Shown here: one piece after another, positions 41,718-49,758 of the stretch | Numbering within the stretch: the stretch's first letter is position 1 | Layout of the letters: each line of letters starts with the position of its first letter | NCBI RefSeq assembly: GCF_001423485.1 | Contig: NZ_LMOD01000002.1 | Location: 212,539-276,538 of the forward strand | DNA: 64,000 nt | Direction of reading: 5' to 3' | DNA from: Microbacterium sp. Leaf320 | GTDB lineage: Bacteria > Actinomycetota > Actinomycetes > Actinomycetales > Microbacteriaceae | Translations under genes and position numbers: made by a program | The notes under the pieces: generated by a model | Told to the model about the DNA's origin: nothing | What the model saw: the letters and a program-made list of their open reading frames with translations, nothing else | The model's database searches: none

Positions 41718-42743
41718 GTGCCGAAGAACGTCGATCGCAGGCCGACGCTCGCCGATGTCGCCGCGCTCTCGGGGATGTCGAAGACCGCTGTCAGCATGAT
41801 CCTGAACGACCGGCCTGGTTCACGTCTCTCGGCCGATGCCGCACGCCGGGTCCGCGCCGCCGCCGAGGAGCTCGGCTACCGCCCGAACCCCGCTGCACAG
41901 AGCCTGCGGCTCGGCAAGACGAAGACCCTCGGGTTCATCTCCGACCAGATCACGGTGACCCGCTACGCATCCGAGATGATCCGCGGCCTTCTCTCCGCGG
42001 CGAAGGAGCACGGCCACACCGTCCTCATCGCCGAGACGGAGGGTGACGACGCGACCATCTCGGACGAGATCCAGGCGATGATCGACCGCCGGGTCGACGG
42101 CATCCTGATCGGACTCCTCGGCGCCCGCATGATCGAGGTACCTGAGACACCCGCCGACGTTCCCGTCGTGATCGTCAACGGCACGTCGACGACGGGGCAC
42201 CCCTCGGTGCTCCCCGACGAACGCACCGCTGGCCATGCGATGGCACGTCTGCTCACCGAGGCCGGCCATCGCCACATCGGAGTGATCGGCAACAACCCCC
42301 GTGCGGTCTCGTCTCCCGTGTACTCGGTGACCATCGGCTCGCGATTCGACGGCATCCGCGCCGCGTTCGCCGAGGCGGGGGTCGATCCGCTCATCATCGA
42401 CGTCCCCGAGTGGAACCCCGACATCGGATACACACGGACGCTGCAGATGCTCGACGCGCACCCCGACCTCACAGCGATCCTGGCCGGCAACGACGGCGTG
42501 GCATTCGGCACGTACCAGGCGATCGCGGAGCGCGGGCTGCGGGTTCCCGACGATATCTCGGTCGCATCGTTCGACGATGAGGAGCTGGCGAGCTTCCAGC
42601 GACCGGGCCTGACGACTGCACGGCTCCCCTACGACGTCATGGGTCGCACGGCCGTCGAGATGCTGCTCGGCGAGCGCCCGCTCGGCGCGGTGCTGATCCC
42701 GATGCCGGTCATCGAGCGGGCCTCGATCCGCTCTGTGGGCTGA
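41718..42743 (+). CDS. LacI-family regulator of the sucrose/fructan operon
   Basis: 341 residues. Helix-turn-helix and hinge TLADVAALSGMSKTAVSMIL, then ALGYRPNPAAQSL-type hinge helix and a periplasmic-binding-like effector domain (GFISDQITVT, ILAGNDGVAFGTYQAI, DDISVASFDDEEL). GTG at 41718 with AGGAGG 6 nt upstream. It is divergent from the sugar operon, whose two operators lie in between. Effector presumably a sugar or sugar phosphate. Confidence 0.9.
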   Translation: MPKNVDRRPTLADVAALSGMSKTAVSMILNDRPGSRLSADAARRVRAAAEELGYRPNPAAQSLRLGKTKTLGFISDQITVTRYASEMIRGLLSAAKEHGHTVLIAETEGDDATISDEIQAMIDRRVDGILIGLLGARMIEVPETPADVPVVIVNGTSTTGHPSVLPDERTAGHAMARLLTEAGHRHIGVIGNNPRAVSSPVYSVTIGSRFDGIRAAFAEAGVDPLIIDVPEWNPDIGYTRTLQMLDAHPDLTAILAGNDGVAFGTYQAIAERGLRVPDDISVASFDDEELASFQRPGLTTARLPYDVMGRTAVEMLLGERPLGAVLIPMPVIERASIRSVG

Positions 42744-42801
42744 CAGAGAAATTCCATTCACGTGCATCCATCCCCCTCCGACAGGCGTAGGCTGGAGAGA
42801 G

Positions 42802-42814
42802 GGACGGACCGTCC
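42802..42814. promoter_or_regulatory. Short palindrome upstream of the SDR gene
   Basis: GGACGG-A-CCGTCC is a perfect inverted repeat 45 nt before the GTG of the downstream SDR. It is a candidate operator for an unknown regulator. The remainder of 42744-42859 shows only a ribosome binding site. Confidence 0.35.
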
Positions 42815-42859
42815 GAGAAGATCTCCCGGCACCGCGATCGTCCGGAAGAGGAGTCACTC

Positions 42860-43612
42860 GTGGCTCAGTACGACGTCTCGAACCGCTCGGCGATCGTGAC
42901 GGGAGCAGGCAGCGGAATCGGACGCTCGACCGCGCTGCTGCTCGCCCAGAACGGCGCATCCGTGGTCGTCAATGACCTGAACGCGGAGCACGCGAACGCG
43001 GTCGTCGAGGAGATCCGCGCCGCCGGCGGCACCGCCGAGGCATCCGTCGGAGATGCGACCGACACCGACTGGATCGCCAGCTCGGTCGAGCTCGCGAACA
43101 CGCTCGCCCCGCTGCGCATCGGCGTCAACAACGCCGGCATCGGCGGAGCATCCGCCCCCACCGCCGAGTACGACGACGAGGCCTGGGACAAGGTCATCTC
43201 GATCAACCTCAACGCCGTGTTCCGCAACATGAAGGCGCAGATCCCCTCGATCCTCGCGAACGGCGGCGGCTCGGTCGTCAACATCGCGTCGATCCTCGGC
43301 AGCGTCGGCTTCGCCGGCTCCCCCGCCTACGTCGCCGCCAAGCATGCGGTCGTCGGCATGACCAAGTCGGCCGCCCTCGAGTACTCCGCTCAGGGCGTGC
43401 GCGTGAACTCGGTCGGCCCCGGATTCATCGACACCCCGCTGCTGGCCACCATGGGTGACGAGGCCAAGGACTTCCTGATCAGCAAGCACCCGATCGGACG
43501 CCTCGGCCAGGCCGACGAGGTCGCGAACCTCATCGCCTTCCTCGCCAGCGACGCCGCGAGCTTCATCACCGGCAGCTACCACCTCGTCGACGGCGGCTAC
43601 ACCGCCCTCTGA
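42860..43612 (+). CDS. SDR-family oxidoreductase (classical)
   Basis: 250 residues, classical SDR: TGAGSGIGRS (cofactor loop), DLNAEH at the end of strand 2 (Asp favours NAD), NNAGIGG, catalytic Ser in VNIASILGS, and YVAAKHAVVG (YxxxK). GTG at 42860 with GGAAGAGGAG upstream. Probably glucose/ribitol-dehydrogenase-like; substrate unknown. It stands alone between the LacI gene and a large palindrome. Confidence 0.88.
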   Translation: MAQYDVSNRSAIVTGAGSGIGRSTALLLAQNGASVVVNDLNAEHANAVVEEIRAAGGTAEASVGDATDTDWIASSVELANTLAPLRIGVNNAGIGGASAPTAEYDDEAWDKVISINLNAVFRNMKAQIPSILANGGGSVVNIASILGSVGFAGSPAYVAAKHAVVGMTKSAALEYSAQGVRVNSVGPGFIDTPLLATMGDEAKDFLISKHPIGRLGQADEVANLIAFLASDAASFITGSYHLVDGGYTAL

Positions 43613-43678
43613 GGTCCGGTCGCTGCGCACGGCCGACCGCGCAGCGCTGTCAGCTGGCAGCACATCCGAAGGACGAAA

Positions 43679-43723
43679 GCACGGATGCAGGGCGAGACCG
43701 ACGATCTCGTCCTGCATCCGTGC
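43679..43723. terminator. Large hairpin (GCACGGATGCAGG family) between convergent genes
   Basis: GCACGGATGCAGGGCGAGA (43679-43697) pairs with 43705-43723 with one mismatch in 19, closing a 7-nt loop. It lies between the SDR (plus) and the HisD-like gene (minus), fitting a bidirectional terminator. Confidence 0.7.
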
Positions 43724-43728
43724 TTCGG

Positions 43729-43850
43729 TCCTGCATACGGCACCGACCTACCCGTCGGCACCGGCTTTCACTCCTGCATCCGGCACCGACCTAACCGTCG
43801 GCACCGTGCTTCGGTCCTGCATCCGGCACCGACCTACCCGTCGGCACCGG
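43729..43850. repeat. Three 43-nt tandem repeats
   Basis: Copies start at 43729, 43772 and 43815; the last is truncated at about 36 nt. Each begins TCCTGCAT(A/C)CGGCACCG and contains a small CCGAC...GTCGG stem. The first 10 nt are the core of the dispersed GGATGCAGGA family. Confidence 0.8.
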
Positions 43851-43873
43851 AACAGGCCCCGTGGCCACGCCCG

Positions 43874-45190
43874 TCAGGCGAGGCGGTCCATCCGCAGCGT
43901 GGCGGTCGCGCTGTGCGCCGCCATCCCCTCGGAGTCGGAGATCACCTGCACCGCGTTCGCGAGCTCGGGCGTGGCCTCACGGCTGATGCGCTGGTAGGTG
44001 AGCGGCTTGAGGAAGCGCGACACCGAGAGCCCGGCACTGTGCTTGGCGCCGCCGGCCGTCGGCAGCACGTGATTGGTGCCCGCCAAGCCCTTGTCGGAGT
44101 AGGCGACGGTGCTCCACGGCCCGAGGAATATCGAGCCGTAGTTGCGCAGATTCTCGTGGTACCAGTCGTCGTCGGCCGTGAGCAGTTCGAGGTGCTCGGG
44201 GGCGAGGTCGTCCATGAGCGCCGCAGCGGTCTCGCGGTCCTTCGCGACCGTCACCACGCCGTAGTCGCGCCACGCGGCACCCGCGATATCGACGGTCGCC
44301 AGCGTCTCGAGCTGCCGTTCGATCTCGGCGATCACGGCGTGGCCGTGCTCTTCGGATGTCGTGATGAGCGCCGCAGGGGAGTTCGGCCCGTGCTCCGCCT
44401 GCCCCAGCAGATCGGCGGCGACGAGCACGGGGTCGGCCGTCTCGTCCGAGATGACGGCCACTTCGCTAGGACCGGCGAGCAGGTCGATTGCGACCGTGCC
44501 GAACAGCTGACGCTTGGCCTCGGCCACGAACGCGTTGCCCGCGCCCACGAGCATGTCGACGGGCAGGTCGCCGAGCAGCCCGTAGGCCATGGCGGCGAGC
44601 GCCTGCACTCCACCGATCACGAACACGCGGTCGACACCCGACAGGTGCGCCGCATAGACGACGGCGTCGTTCGCTCCACCGTCGGGCTGCGGAGGCGTGC
44701 AGGCGATCACGGTCGGCACTCCGGCGGCCTTCGCCACGCCGACAGTCATGAACGCGCTGGCCGTGAGCGGGAACCGGCCGGCGGGCAGGTAGGCACCGAC
44801 GCGCGAGACGGGGATGTACTTCGCTCCGGTCACGATCCCGGGCACGAACTCGGTCTCGAAGTCCGTCAGGTGCTCGCGCGAGGCGCGGGCGAACGCCTGC
44901 GTGCGCTCGGCACCCAGCTCGATCGCGGCGCGCAGGTCGGGGTCGAGGCGATCACCACTGGTCGCGATCTGCTCGGCGGTGAGCTCGATGTCGGTGCCCT
45001 GGTAGTTGTCGAGCTTTCGCGCATAGTCGAGCACAGCATCGAGGCCCCGCTCGCGGATGTCGGCGAGCATGTTCGTCACGGTCTCGATGACGGCCGGATC
45101 CCGCTGCGCGGCGGGCGCATCGATGAGCGGGGTCTTGAGGTGGTGGAAGTCGCCGTCGAAGCGGGCGAGCACTGCTGTGGAGTAACGCAT
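43874..45190 (-). CDS. Histidinol-dehydrogenase-family enzyme (paralogue 1)
   Basis: 438 residues. Catalytic features of HisD-type zinc dehydrogenases are kept: Gln and His in GQAEHGPNS, APEHLE (Glu-His pair), SDKGLAGTNHVLPT and the C-terminal His in EGMAAHSATATLRM. Family members oxidise a terminal alcohol to the acid in two NAD-linked steps; besides HisD, the group includes sulfopropanediol dehydrogenase HpsN. A catabolic role is likelier than histidine synthesis, because no other his gene is near and a LysR gene is divergent. No Shine-Dalgarno; the promoter -10 ends 6 nt before the ATG, so it may be leaderless. Confidence 0.85.
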   Translation of the reverse strand: MRYSTAVLARFDGDFHHLKTPLIDAPAAQRDPAVIETVTNMLADIRERGLDAVLDYARKLDNYQGTDIELTAEQIATSGDRLDPDLRAAIELGAERTQAFARASREHLTDFETEFVPGIVTGAKYIPVSRVGAYLPAGRFPLTASAFMTVGVAKAAGVPTVIACTPPQPDGGANDAVVYAAHLSGVDRVFVIGGVQALAAMAYGLLGDLPVDMLVGAGNAFVAEAKRQLFGTVAIDLLAGPSEVAVISDETADPVLVAADLLGQAEHGPNSPAALITTSEEHGHAVIAEIERQLETLATVDIAGAAWRDYGVVTVAKDRETAAALMDDLAPEHLELLTADDDWYHENLRNYGSIFLGPWSTVAYSDKGLAGTNHVLPTAGGAKHSAGLSVSRFLKPLTYQRISREATPELANAVQVISDSEGMAAHSATATLRMDRLA

Positions 45191-45196
45191 GCAGGA

Positions 45197-45225
45197 AGGC
45201 TAGATCCGACTGATCCACGAGACAA
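45197..45225 (-). promoter_or_regulatory. Promoter of the HisD-like gene 1
   Basis: Minus strand: -35 TTGTCT (45220-45225), 17-bp spacer, -10 TAGCCT (45197-45202), 6 nt from the ATG, which implies a leaderless or near-leaderless transcript. An imperfect inverted repeat, AACCCTGATG (45223-45232) and CCATCGGGTT (45247-45256), overlaps the upstream side and is a possible LysR site. Confidence 0.5.
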
Positions 45226-45266
45226 CCCTGATGATCCTGCGCTAGCCATCGGGTTTACCATTGGGT

Positions 45267-46193
45267 GTGACCATCACCCAGCTCACGGCCTTTCTCGCCG
45301 CTCTCGACGACGGCTCTTTCACGGCGGCCGCGAAGACCCTCGGCATGACGCAGGCATCCGTCTCCGAGCTGGTCGCCCGGCTCGAGCGCGAACTCGGCGT
45401 CGCACTGTTCGCCCGCGGGAGCAGACGTCTCGTGCCGACGTCCGCAGCGCTCGAACTGCGACCGCACGCTGCGCAGGCGGTGAGCGCGGTGCAGAACGGC
45501 ATCGACACGATCCAGGCCCTGGCCTCACTCGATCGCGGCACCTGCACCTTCGGCGTGCTGCGCAATGCGGCGTACTACGCGCTCGCGGATCTCGCCGAGA
45601 CCTTCCACCACCGGCATCCGAACGTGCGCCTGCGGCTGGTCGGCATCAACTCCGCACATGTGGCTCGTTCGATCGCCGCCGGTGAACTCGAGGCCGGCCT
45701 GCTCGTGCTGCCGGTCGATGAATACGGCCTCGAGGTGCGTCCGCTGTTCCGCGACGAGGTGCTCTATGCCTCAGCCACGCGGTCGCCCGAGGCGGGCCCC
45801 GTCACGACAGAGGAGTTCGCCGACGCCAAGCTCGTGCTCTACGACGCGTTCGCCGGGTGGGATGACCCGACCAGACGCCAGCTCCTCGAACGCGCGAGAC
45901 TCCGGGGTCTGACGATCGAACCGGCGGTCGAGGTCGAGCATGTCGAGACGGCGCTCAGTCTGGTCGCGGCGGGCACCGCCGACACGATCGTGTCGCGCTC
46001 GATCGCCGAATCCGAGGCCTTCCCCTCGGGCATCCGCACCTTCCCGTTCGCCGAGCCGATGCACGACACCATCGCACTCGTGCAGCGCGAGGGCGTGCTG
46101 CTGTCACCCGCGACGCAGAAGCTCGCCGAGTTGGCAGAGCGGATGCTGCGCGAACGCCTGCCCGAGCACGAGGGGCGCACAGCCCTGAGCTGA
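45267..46193 (+). CDS. LysR-family regulator
   Basis: 308 residues from GTG 45267 (a TTG two codons earlier is also possible). N-terminal winged helix (LTAFLAALDDGSFTAAAKTLGMTQ type) and a two-lobed effector domain (TCTFGVLRNAAYYALADLAE onwards). TACCAT ends 5 nt before the GTG with no Shine-Dalgarno, so leaderless expression is likely. It is divergent from the HisD-like gene 1, its probable target. Confidence 0.87.
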   Translation: MTITQLTAFLAALDDGSFTAAAKTLGMTQASVSELVARLERELGVALFARGSRRLVPTSAALELRPHAAQAVSAVQNGIDTIQALASLDRGTCTFGVLRNAAYYALADLAETFHHRHPNVRLRLVGINSAHVARSIAAGELEAGLLVLPVDEYGLEVRPLFRDEVLYASATRSPEAGPVTTEEFADAKLVLYDAFAGWDDPTRRQLLERARLRGLTIEPAVEVEHVETALSLVAAGTADTIVSRSIAESEAFPSGIRTFPFAEPMHDTIALVQREGVLLSPATQKLAELAERMLRERLPEHEGRTALS

Positions 46194-46275
46194 GGCCGAC
46201 TCCGGGTGGGCGGTCGGCGCCCTCTCCCCAGCCCACCGCGCGCCGTTTGCCCACCGCGCGCCGTTTGCAGGACGA

Positions 46276-46324
46276 GAGCACGGATGCAGGACCAGATCGG
46301 CGATCCCGCCCTGCATCCGTGCTC
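46276..46324. terminator. Hairpin of the GCACGGATGCAGG family
   Basis: GAGCACGGATGCAGG (46276-46290) is perfectly inverted at 46310-46324. It lies between the convergent LysR and nitrilase-like genes and can act as a terminator for both. Confidence 0.65.
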
Positions 46325-46507
46325 AGGTCCTGCATCCGGCACGGGTCGGGACACGACCAGCACGGGGCCAGGTCCTGCATCCGGCACGGGGCCAGGTCCT
46401 GCATCCGGCACGGATCGGGACACGACCAGCACGGGGCCAGGTCCTGCATCCGGCACGGGTCAGGACACGACCGGCGCGGGGTCAGGTCCGGCACCCGGCA
46501 CGGGGCC
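46325..46507. repeat. Five direct repeats downstream of the hairpin
   Basis: AGGTCCTGCATCCGGCACGG recurs at 46325, 46370, 46394 and 46439, with a degenerate fifth at 46484. Spacing is 45, 24, 45 and 45 nt. The 331-nt gap 46194-46524 thus consists almost wholly of repeats and holds no gene. Confidence 0.75.
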
Positions 46508-46524
46508 GGACTTCACATACCCAC

Positions 46525-47448
46525 TCAGTACAGGTCGGCCCGGCGGTCGGCGAACAGGTCGTTGTGCGGCGGCAGCGCCTTGCTGCGGACGGCGTCGAGC
46601 GACAGCACGGCGGTCGCCACCATCACGGCGCGGAAGGCGACGATCCAGCCTTGCTCGTCGATGATCGCCGTGCCGTCGGTCCAGTCGACCCCGCGCTCGG
46701 ATCCCCACCGGTCGGCGATCACGACCGGCAGTCTCGACGACCGGGCCGATGCCATCGCCTGGATCAGCTCGGGGGCGTGCTCGCCCTCGGGGCGAGGCAC
46801 GAGCGGCCAGTTGACCGGAAGTGCGAGCACGTCGGCTCCGGCGAGCGCGAGGCGGCGAGGCACTTCGGGGAACTCGTTGTCGTAGCAGAGCGCCACACCC
46901 AGACGCCCGAACGGCGCATCGACCACGACCCCGGCTTCCGCGCCGCTGTCGAAGATCAGCTTCTCAGCGCCCCACAGGTGCGACTTGCGGTAGTCCGCCA
47001 GGCGCCCGTTGCGGGTGAGCACTGCGGCGGTGTTGAACAGCCGGTCACCGTCGCTCTCGGCGTATCCCACCACGACGACAGCATCTTCGGGAATCACCTG
47101 CTGCAGCGATGTCCATCGAGGGTCGTCGGCGGCCAGCGCCGCACCCCGCGCTTCGTCCTGATCCGTGAACACATACCCACTGGTGGCGAGCTCGGGCAAC
47201 ACGATCAGCTGCGCCTCCCGCCGGGCGGCCGCCGCGATCGCCGAGCGGATGCGGTCGAGGTTGCCCTCCAGGTCGCCGATCACGATCTCGGGTGAGATCG
47301 CGGCGACGCGCAGCGCTCCGGCATCCACTGCTCCGGCATCCACTACAGCAAGGCCCGAAGCGGAGACGCCCGCCGCAGCGACGCCCGAAGCGGAGACGCC
47401 GGGGCGCGAGGAGCCGGAAGCCCCTCGCGCTCCTGCATTCTCAGTCAT
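46525..47448 (-). CDS. Nitrilase-superfamily carbon-nitrogen hydrolase
   Basis: 307 residues. Catalytic triad E86 (LPELATSGY), K155 (YRKSHLWG) and C188 (ALCYDNEFPE). It hydrolyses an amide or nitrile-type C-N bond in the cytoplasm. About the first 45 residues are a low-complexity Gly/Ala/Ser/Val stretch encoded by tandem duplications (PGVSASGVAAAG, then VSASGLAVVDAGAVDAGAL), ahead of the normal family start at LRVAAIS. A shorter native protein is possible. Its ATG overlaps the bicupin stop by 8 nt. Confidence 0.85.
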   Translation of the reverse strand: MTENAGARGASGSSRPGVSASGVAAAGVSASGLAVVDAGAVDAGALRVAAISPEIVIGDLEGNLDRIRSAIAAAARREAQLIVLPELATSGYVFTDQDEARGAALAADDPRWTSLQQVIPEDAVVVVGYAESDGDRLFNTAAVLTRNGRLADYRKSHLWGAEKLIFDSGAEAGVVVDAPFGRLGVALCYDNEFPEVPRRLALAGADVLALPVNWPLVPRPEGEHAPELIQAMASARSSRLPVVIADRWGSERGVDWTDGTAIIDEQGWIVAFRAVMVATAVLSLDAVRSKALPPHNDLFADRRADLY

Positions 47449-48610
47449 CTTCGGTGGCGGTGACCATCACTCCGAGCGGGGCCAGGTAGCCGTTGGGGTC
47501 GATGGTCCAGTCGGCGGCAGCTGCGGCCTCGACGACCTCGGGAGCCCACTCGAGGTAGACGCGGTCGTCGCCGCCGTTGATCACGAGCACGGTTCCGGTG
47601 CCGGTCTCATCGCCCTCGACGCAGACATAGGAGCGCCAGCTGCCCTCGGGCACCGAGAACGTGTCACCGGCGCCGAGCGTGACCGCGGTCGACGGATCGC
47701 CGTTGAGCGTGACCTCCCAGCGTCCGGTCTTGAACAGCAGCGCCTGCGTCTTGTCGTGGCGGTGGCGCAGAACGCCCTGCCCTGCCTCGGCACGAACCCA
47801 CGCGAGGTTGAACGAGTGGGGCTCGGTCACGTTCGGTACCTGACGGCGGTTCTCGCTCATGCCGTAGCCGATGGCAGTGGCGAGCTCGGCCCGACCGCCG
47901 TCGACCGCCGCGCACAGCAGCGCGGCCGACGAGTACTTCCGGTCACCCGGCTGGATCACACGCGAGCGCATGTCCTCGACCGTGTAGGTCGTGAGCTCGT
48001 CGATGTAGTGCTGCTTCATCGGCGCGATCAGCGGCACGTCGTCGGGCAGCACATCGCCCGCGACCGTGTCGATGAGCTTGTTGTCGGCCGTGAGGTGCAG
48101 CCCGTACGACTCGGCCTCGCGCAGCACCGACGGGCCCCAGATGATGCCGCCGTTGTCGTCGCGGCCGAGCACCGTGTAGAGGATGCCGTCATCCGGCCCC
48201 TCGTTCGTGAACCCGCGGAAGATCCAGGTGGGGATCGTGACGATGTCGCCGTCGTGGCTTATGTACTCGCCCTGCTTGCCGTCGACGCCCCAACGGAGTC
48301 GGAACTCTCCGCCGAGGTTGATGAAGACCTCTGCCGTGAAGTGCAGGTGCAGGTTGTTCGAGATGCCGTTCGGCATGCCGGCGGCTCCGGTGTTGAAGCC
48401 GTGGTTCACCTCGAGGTTCACGTACTGGCTCGCGTTCTGCGAGACGCCGGCACCGATGAAGGAGTAGTTCTCCTTGCGATCCGACCCCGGGGTCCGGCAG
48501 TCGATGAAGGCCGAGTTGCACGGCACCCAGTCGGTGCGACGGATGGTGCGGCGTTCGATCTCGTCCGCGGGGACGATGACGTCGATCTGGTCGACGATGG
48601 CGTTGCTCAT
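47441..48610 (-). CDS. Bicupin protein (gentisate-dioxygenase-like fold)
   Basis: 389 residues with two cupin domains. Domain one has the metal motif LHLHFTAEVFINLGG (His, His, Glu); domain two has GVLRHRHDKTQALLFKTG. Proteins of this layout include ring-cleaving dioxygenases and isomerases; the exact reaction cannot be read from the motifs. GGGAG lies 9 nt before the ATG at 48610. Middle gene of the three-gene NTF2/bicupin/nitrilase operon. Confidence 0.8.
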   Translation of the reverse strand: MSNAIVDQIDVIVPADEIERRTIRRTDWVPCNSAFIDCRTPGSDRKENYSFIGAGVSQNASQYVNLEVNHGFNTGAAGMPNGISNNLHLHFTAEVFINLGGEFRLRWGVDGKQGEYISHDGDIVTIPTWIFRGFTNEGPDDGILYTVLGRDDNGGIIWGPSVLREAESYGLHLTADNKLIDTVAGDVLPDDVPLIAPMKQHYIDELTTYTVEDMRSRVIQPGDRKYSSAALLCAAVDGGRAELATAIGYGMSENRRQVPNVTEPHSFNLAWVRAEAGQGVLRHRHDKTQALLFKTGRWEVTLNGDPSTAVTLGAGDTFSVPEGSWRSYVCVEGDETGTGTVLVINGGDDRVYLEWAPEVVEAAAAADWTIDPNGYLAPLGVMVTATEDD

Positions 48611-48640
48611 TTCTTCTTCTCCCTGTCGATCAGTCGCTGA

Positions 48641-49621
48641 TCAGTAGATGTTGCTGAAGGCGGCGGGCTCGTCGCCGCGAGCGCCGGCGATCTGAGCGCG
48701 CAGCGCGATGTCGTCCCAGAGGCGCACCTCTTTGACGAGGGCTCCCTGGTGGAACGTGAACTGCGAGATGCCGATCAGGTCGATCGGCTTGCCGGTGAGG
48801 CTGCCGTAGTTGGGGACCCCGTTGTAGTCACCGACGAACTTCCACGTGACAGCGACCCGCAGGCCCGCATACCGCACGTCGTAGTTGGTCTGGATGTCAC
48901 GGATCTCGAACTGCCCCGCAGGGAACGACTCGAGGAATCGCAGCAGCGCTCGGCGGTAGCCCTCGGGGCGGATGACGACGCGGTTGCCCACCGTCAGCAG
49001 CACGAGGTCGCGGTGGAAGAACTTCTCGACCTTCTGCAGGTCGCGCTCGTTCCACACCGTCTGGATCATGTCGATCACGGTCTCGACCTCGGAGCGGTAG
49101 TCATCGGGCCGCACGCCCGAGTCGCCCTTCGCGATCGGATCGGCGGGTGCCGACTCGAGCCACGAGCCCGAGTAGCCACGGAAGGCCTGCGCACGGGCCA
49201 GCTCATCGAGGTCGTCGCCGCGCTCGAGAGCGCCGGCGAGCGAGTCGCGCACCACCCACTCCTCGACCATGCGGCCCTTGCGGTAGAGGCAGTTGGCGAT
49301 GGTGCGGCTGTGGGAGGACGTCTGCAGATGCCCCGAGAGCACGAGGTGCGAGCTGAGGAACGCGTCGTCGCCGCGCGCCTCCCAGATCACGTCCTCCGCC
49401 TGGCCGGTGCGGTCGGGGGTCGCCGAGATGCGCATGAGCGTCCCCTCGATGACCTCCTGCCGCGTGGTCGAGGTGCCGTAGGCGCCGTGCACGATCGAGT
49501 CTGGTTCGTAGTTTTCGCGGATGAAGCTGATCGACCGATCGACCCAGATCAGATCGGTGACCTCACGGATGAAGTCGTCGGGGTCTTGGTACGGCAGGTA
49601 AGCAACCGGGTCGAGAGACAC
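48641..49621 (-). CDS. Protein with two NTF2/SnoaL-like domains
   Basis: About 326 residues. Two alpha+beta NTF2-type halves: the first around ISFIRENYEPDSIVHGAYG, the second around VWNERDLQKVEKFFHRDLVL. These cone-shaped folds bind small molecules and catalyse isomerisation, hydration or aldol-type steps. AAGGAG sits directly in front of the GTG at 49630 but 8 nt before the in-frame GTG at 49621 (VSLDPVAYLPYQ), so 49621 is the better start. First gene of the operon; the LacI-type operator lies 67 nt upstream. Confidence 0.75.
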   Translation of the reverse strand: MSLDPVAYLPYQDPDDFIREVTDLIWVDRSISFIRENYEPDSIVHGAYGTSTTRQEVIEGTLMRISATPDRTGQAEDVIWEARGDDAFLSSHLVLSGHLQTSSHSRTIANCLYRKGRMVEEWVVRDSLAGALERGDDLDELARAQAFRGYSGSWLESAPADPIAKGDSGVRPDDYRSEVETVIDMIQTVWNERDLQKVEKFFHRDLVLLTVGNRVVIRPEGYRRALLRFLESFPAGQFEIRDIQTNYDVRYAGLRVAVTWKFVGDYNGVPNYGSLTGKPIDLIGISQFTFHQGALVKEVRLWDDIALRAQIAGARGDEPAAFSNIY

Positions 49622-49687
49622 GCTTTTCACTCCTTCAGGATGCGAAGCTGCGGTTCATCGGTGATCGCTGGCTCCGTCTTCGTCAGT

Positions 49688-49701
49688 GTATGCGTATGCA
49701 C
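49688..49701. promoter_or_regulatory. LacI-type operator A (NTF2/bicupin/nitrilase operon)
   Basis: GTATGCGTATGCAC, read on the minus strand as GTGCATACGCATAC. It is a variant of the TACGTATGC sites at 50.8 and 57.7 kb and lies upstream of the minus-strand operon starting at 49621. Confidence 0.55.
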
Positions 49702-49758
49702 AAACCAGCGCAAGGGACGATCCAGCGCACACGGTGATCATTGCCCGCCGGAGCGAGG

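Noticed and set aside
43729..43850. CRISPR array
   Set aside because: Three near-identical contiguous 43-nt units with no unique spacers, and no cas gene nearby.
43685..45685. A 666-codon frame covering the repeat block and antisense to the HisD-like gene
   Set aside because: Begins inside a palindromic repeat and has no family features.
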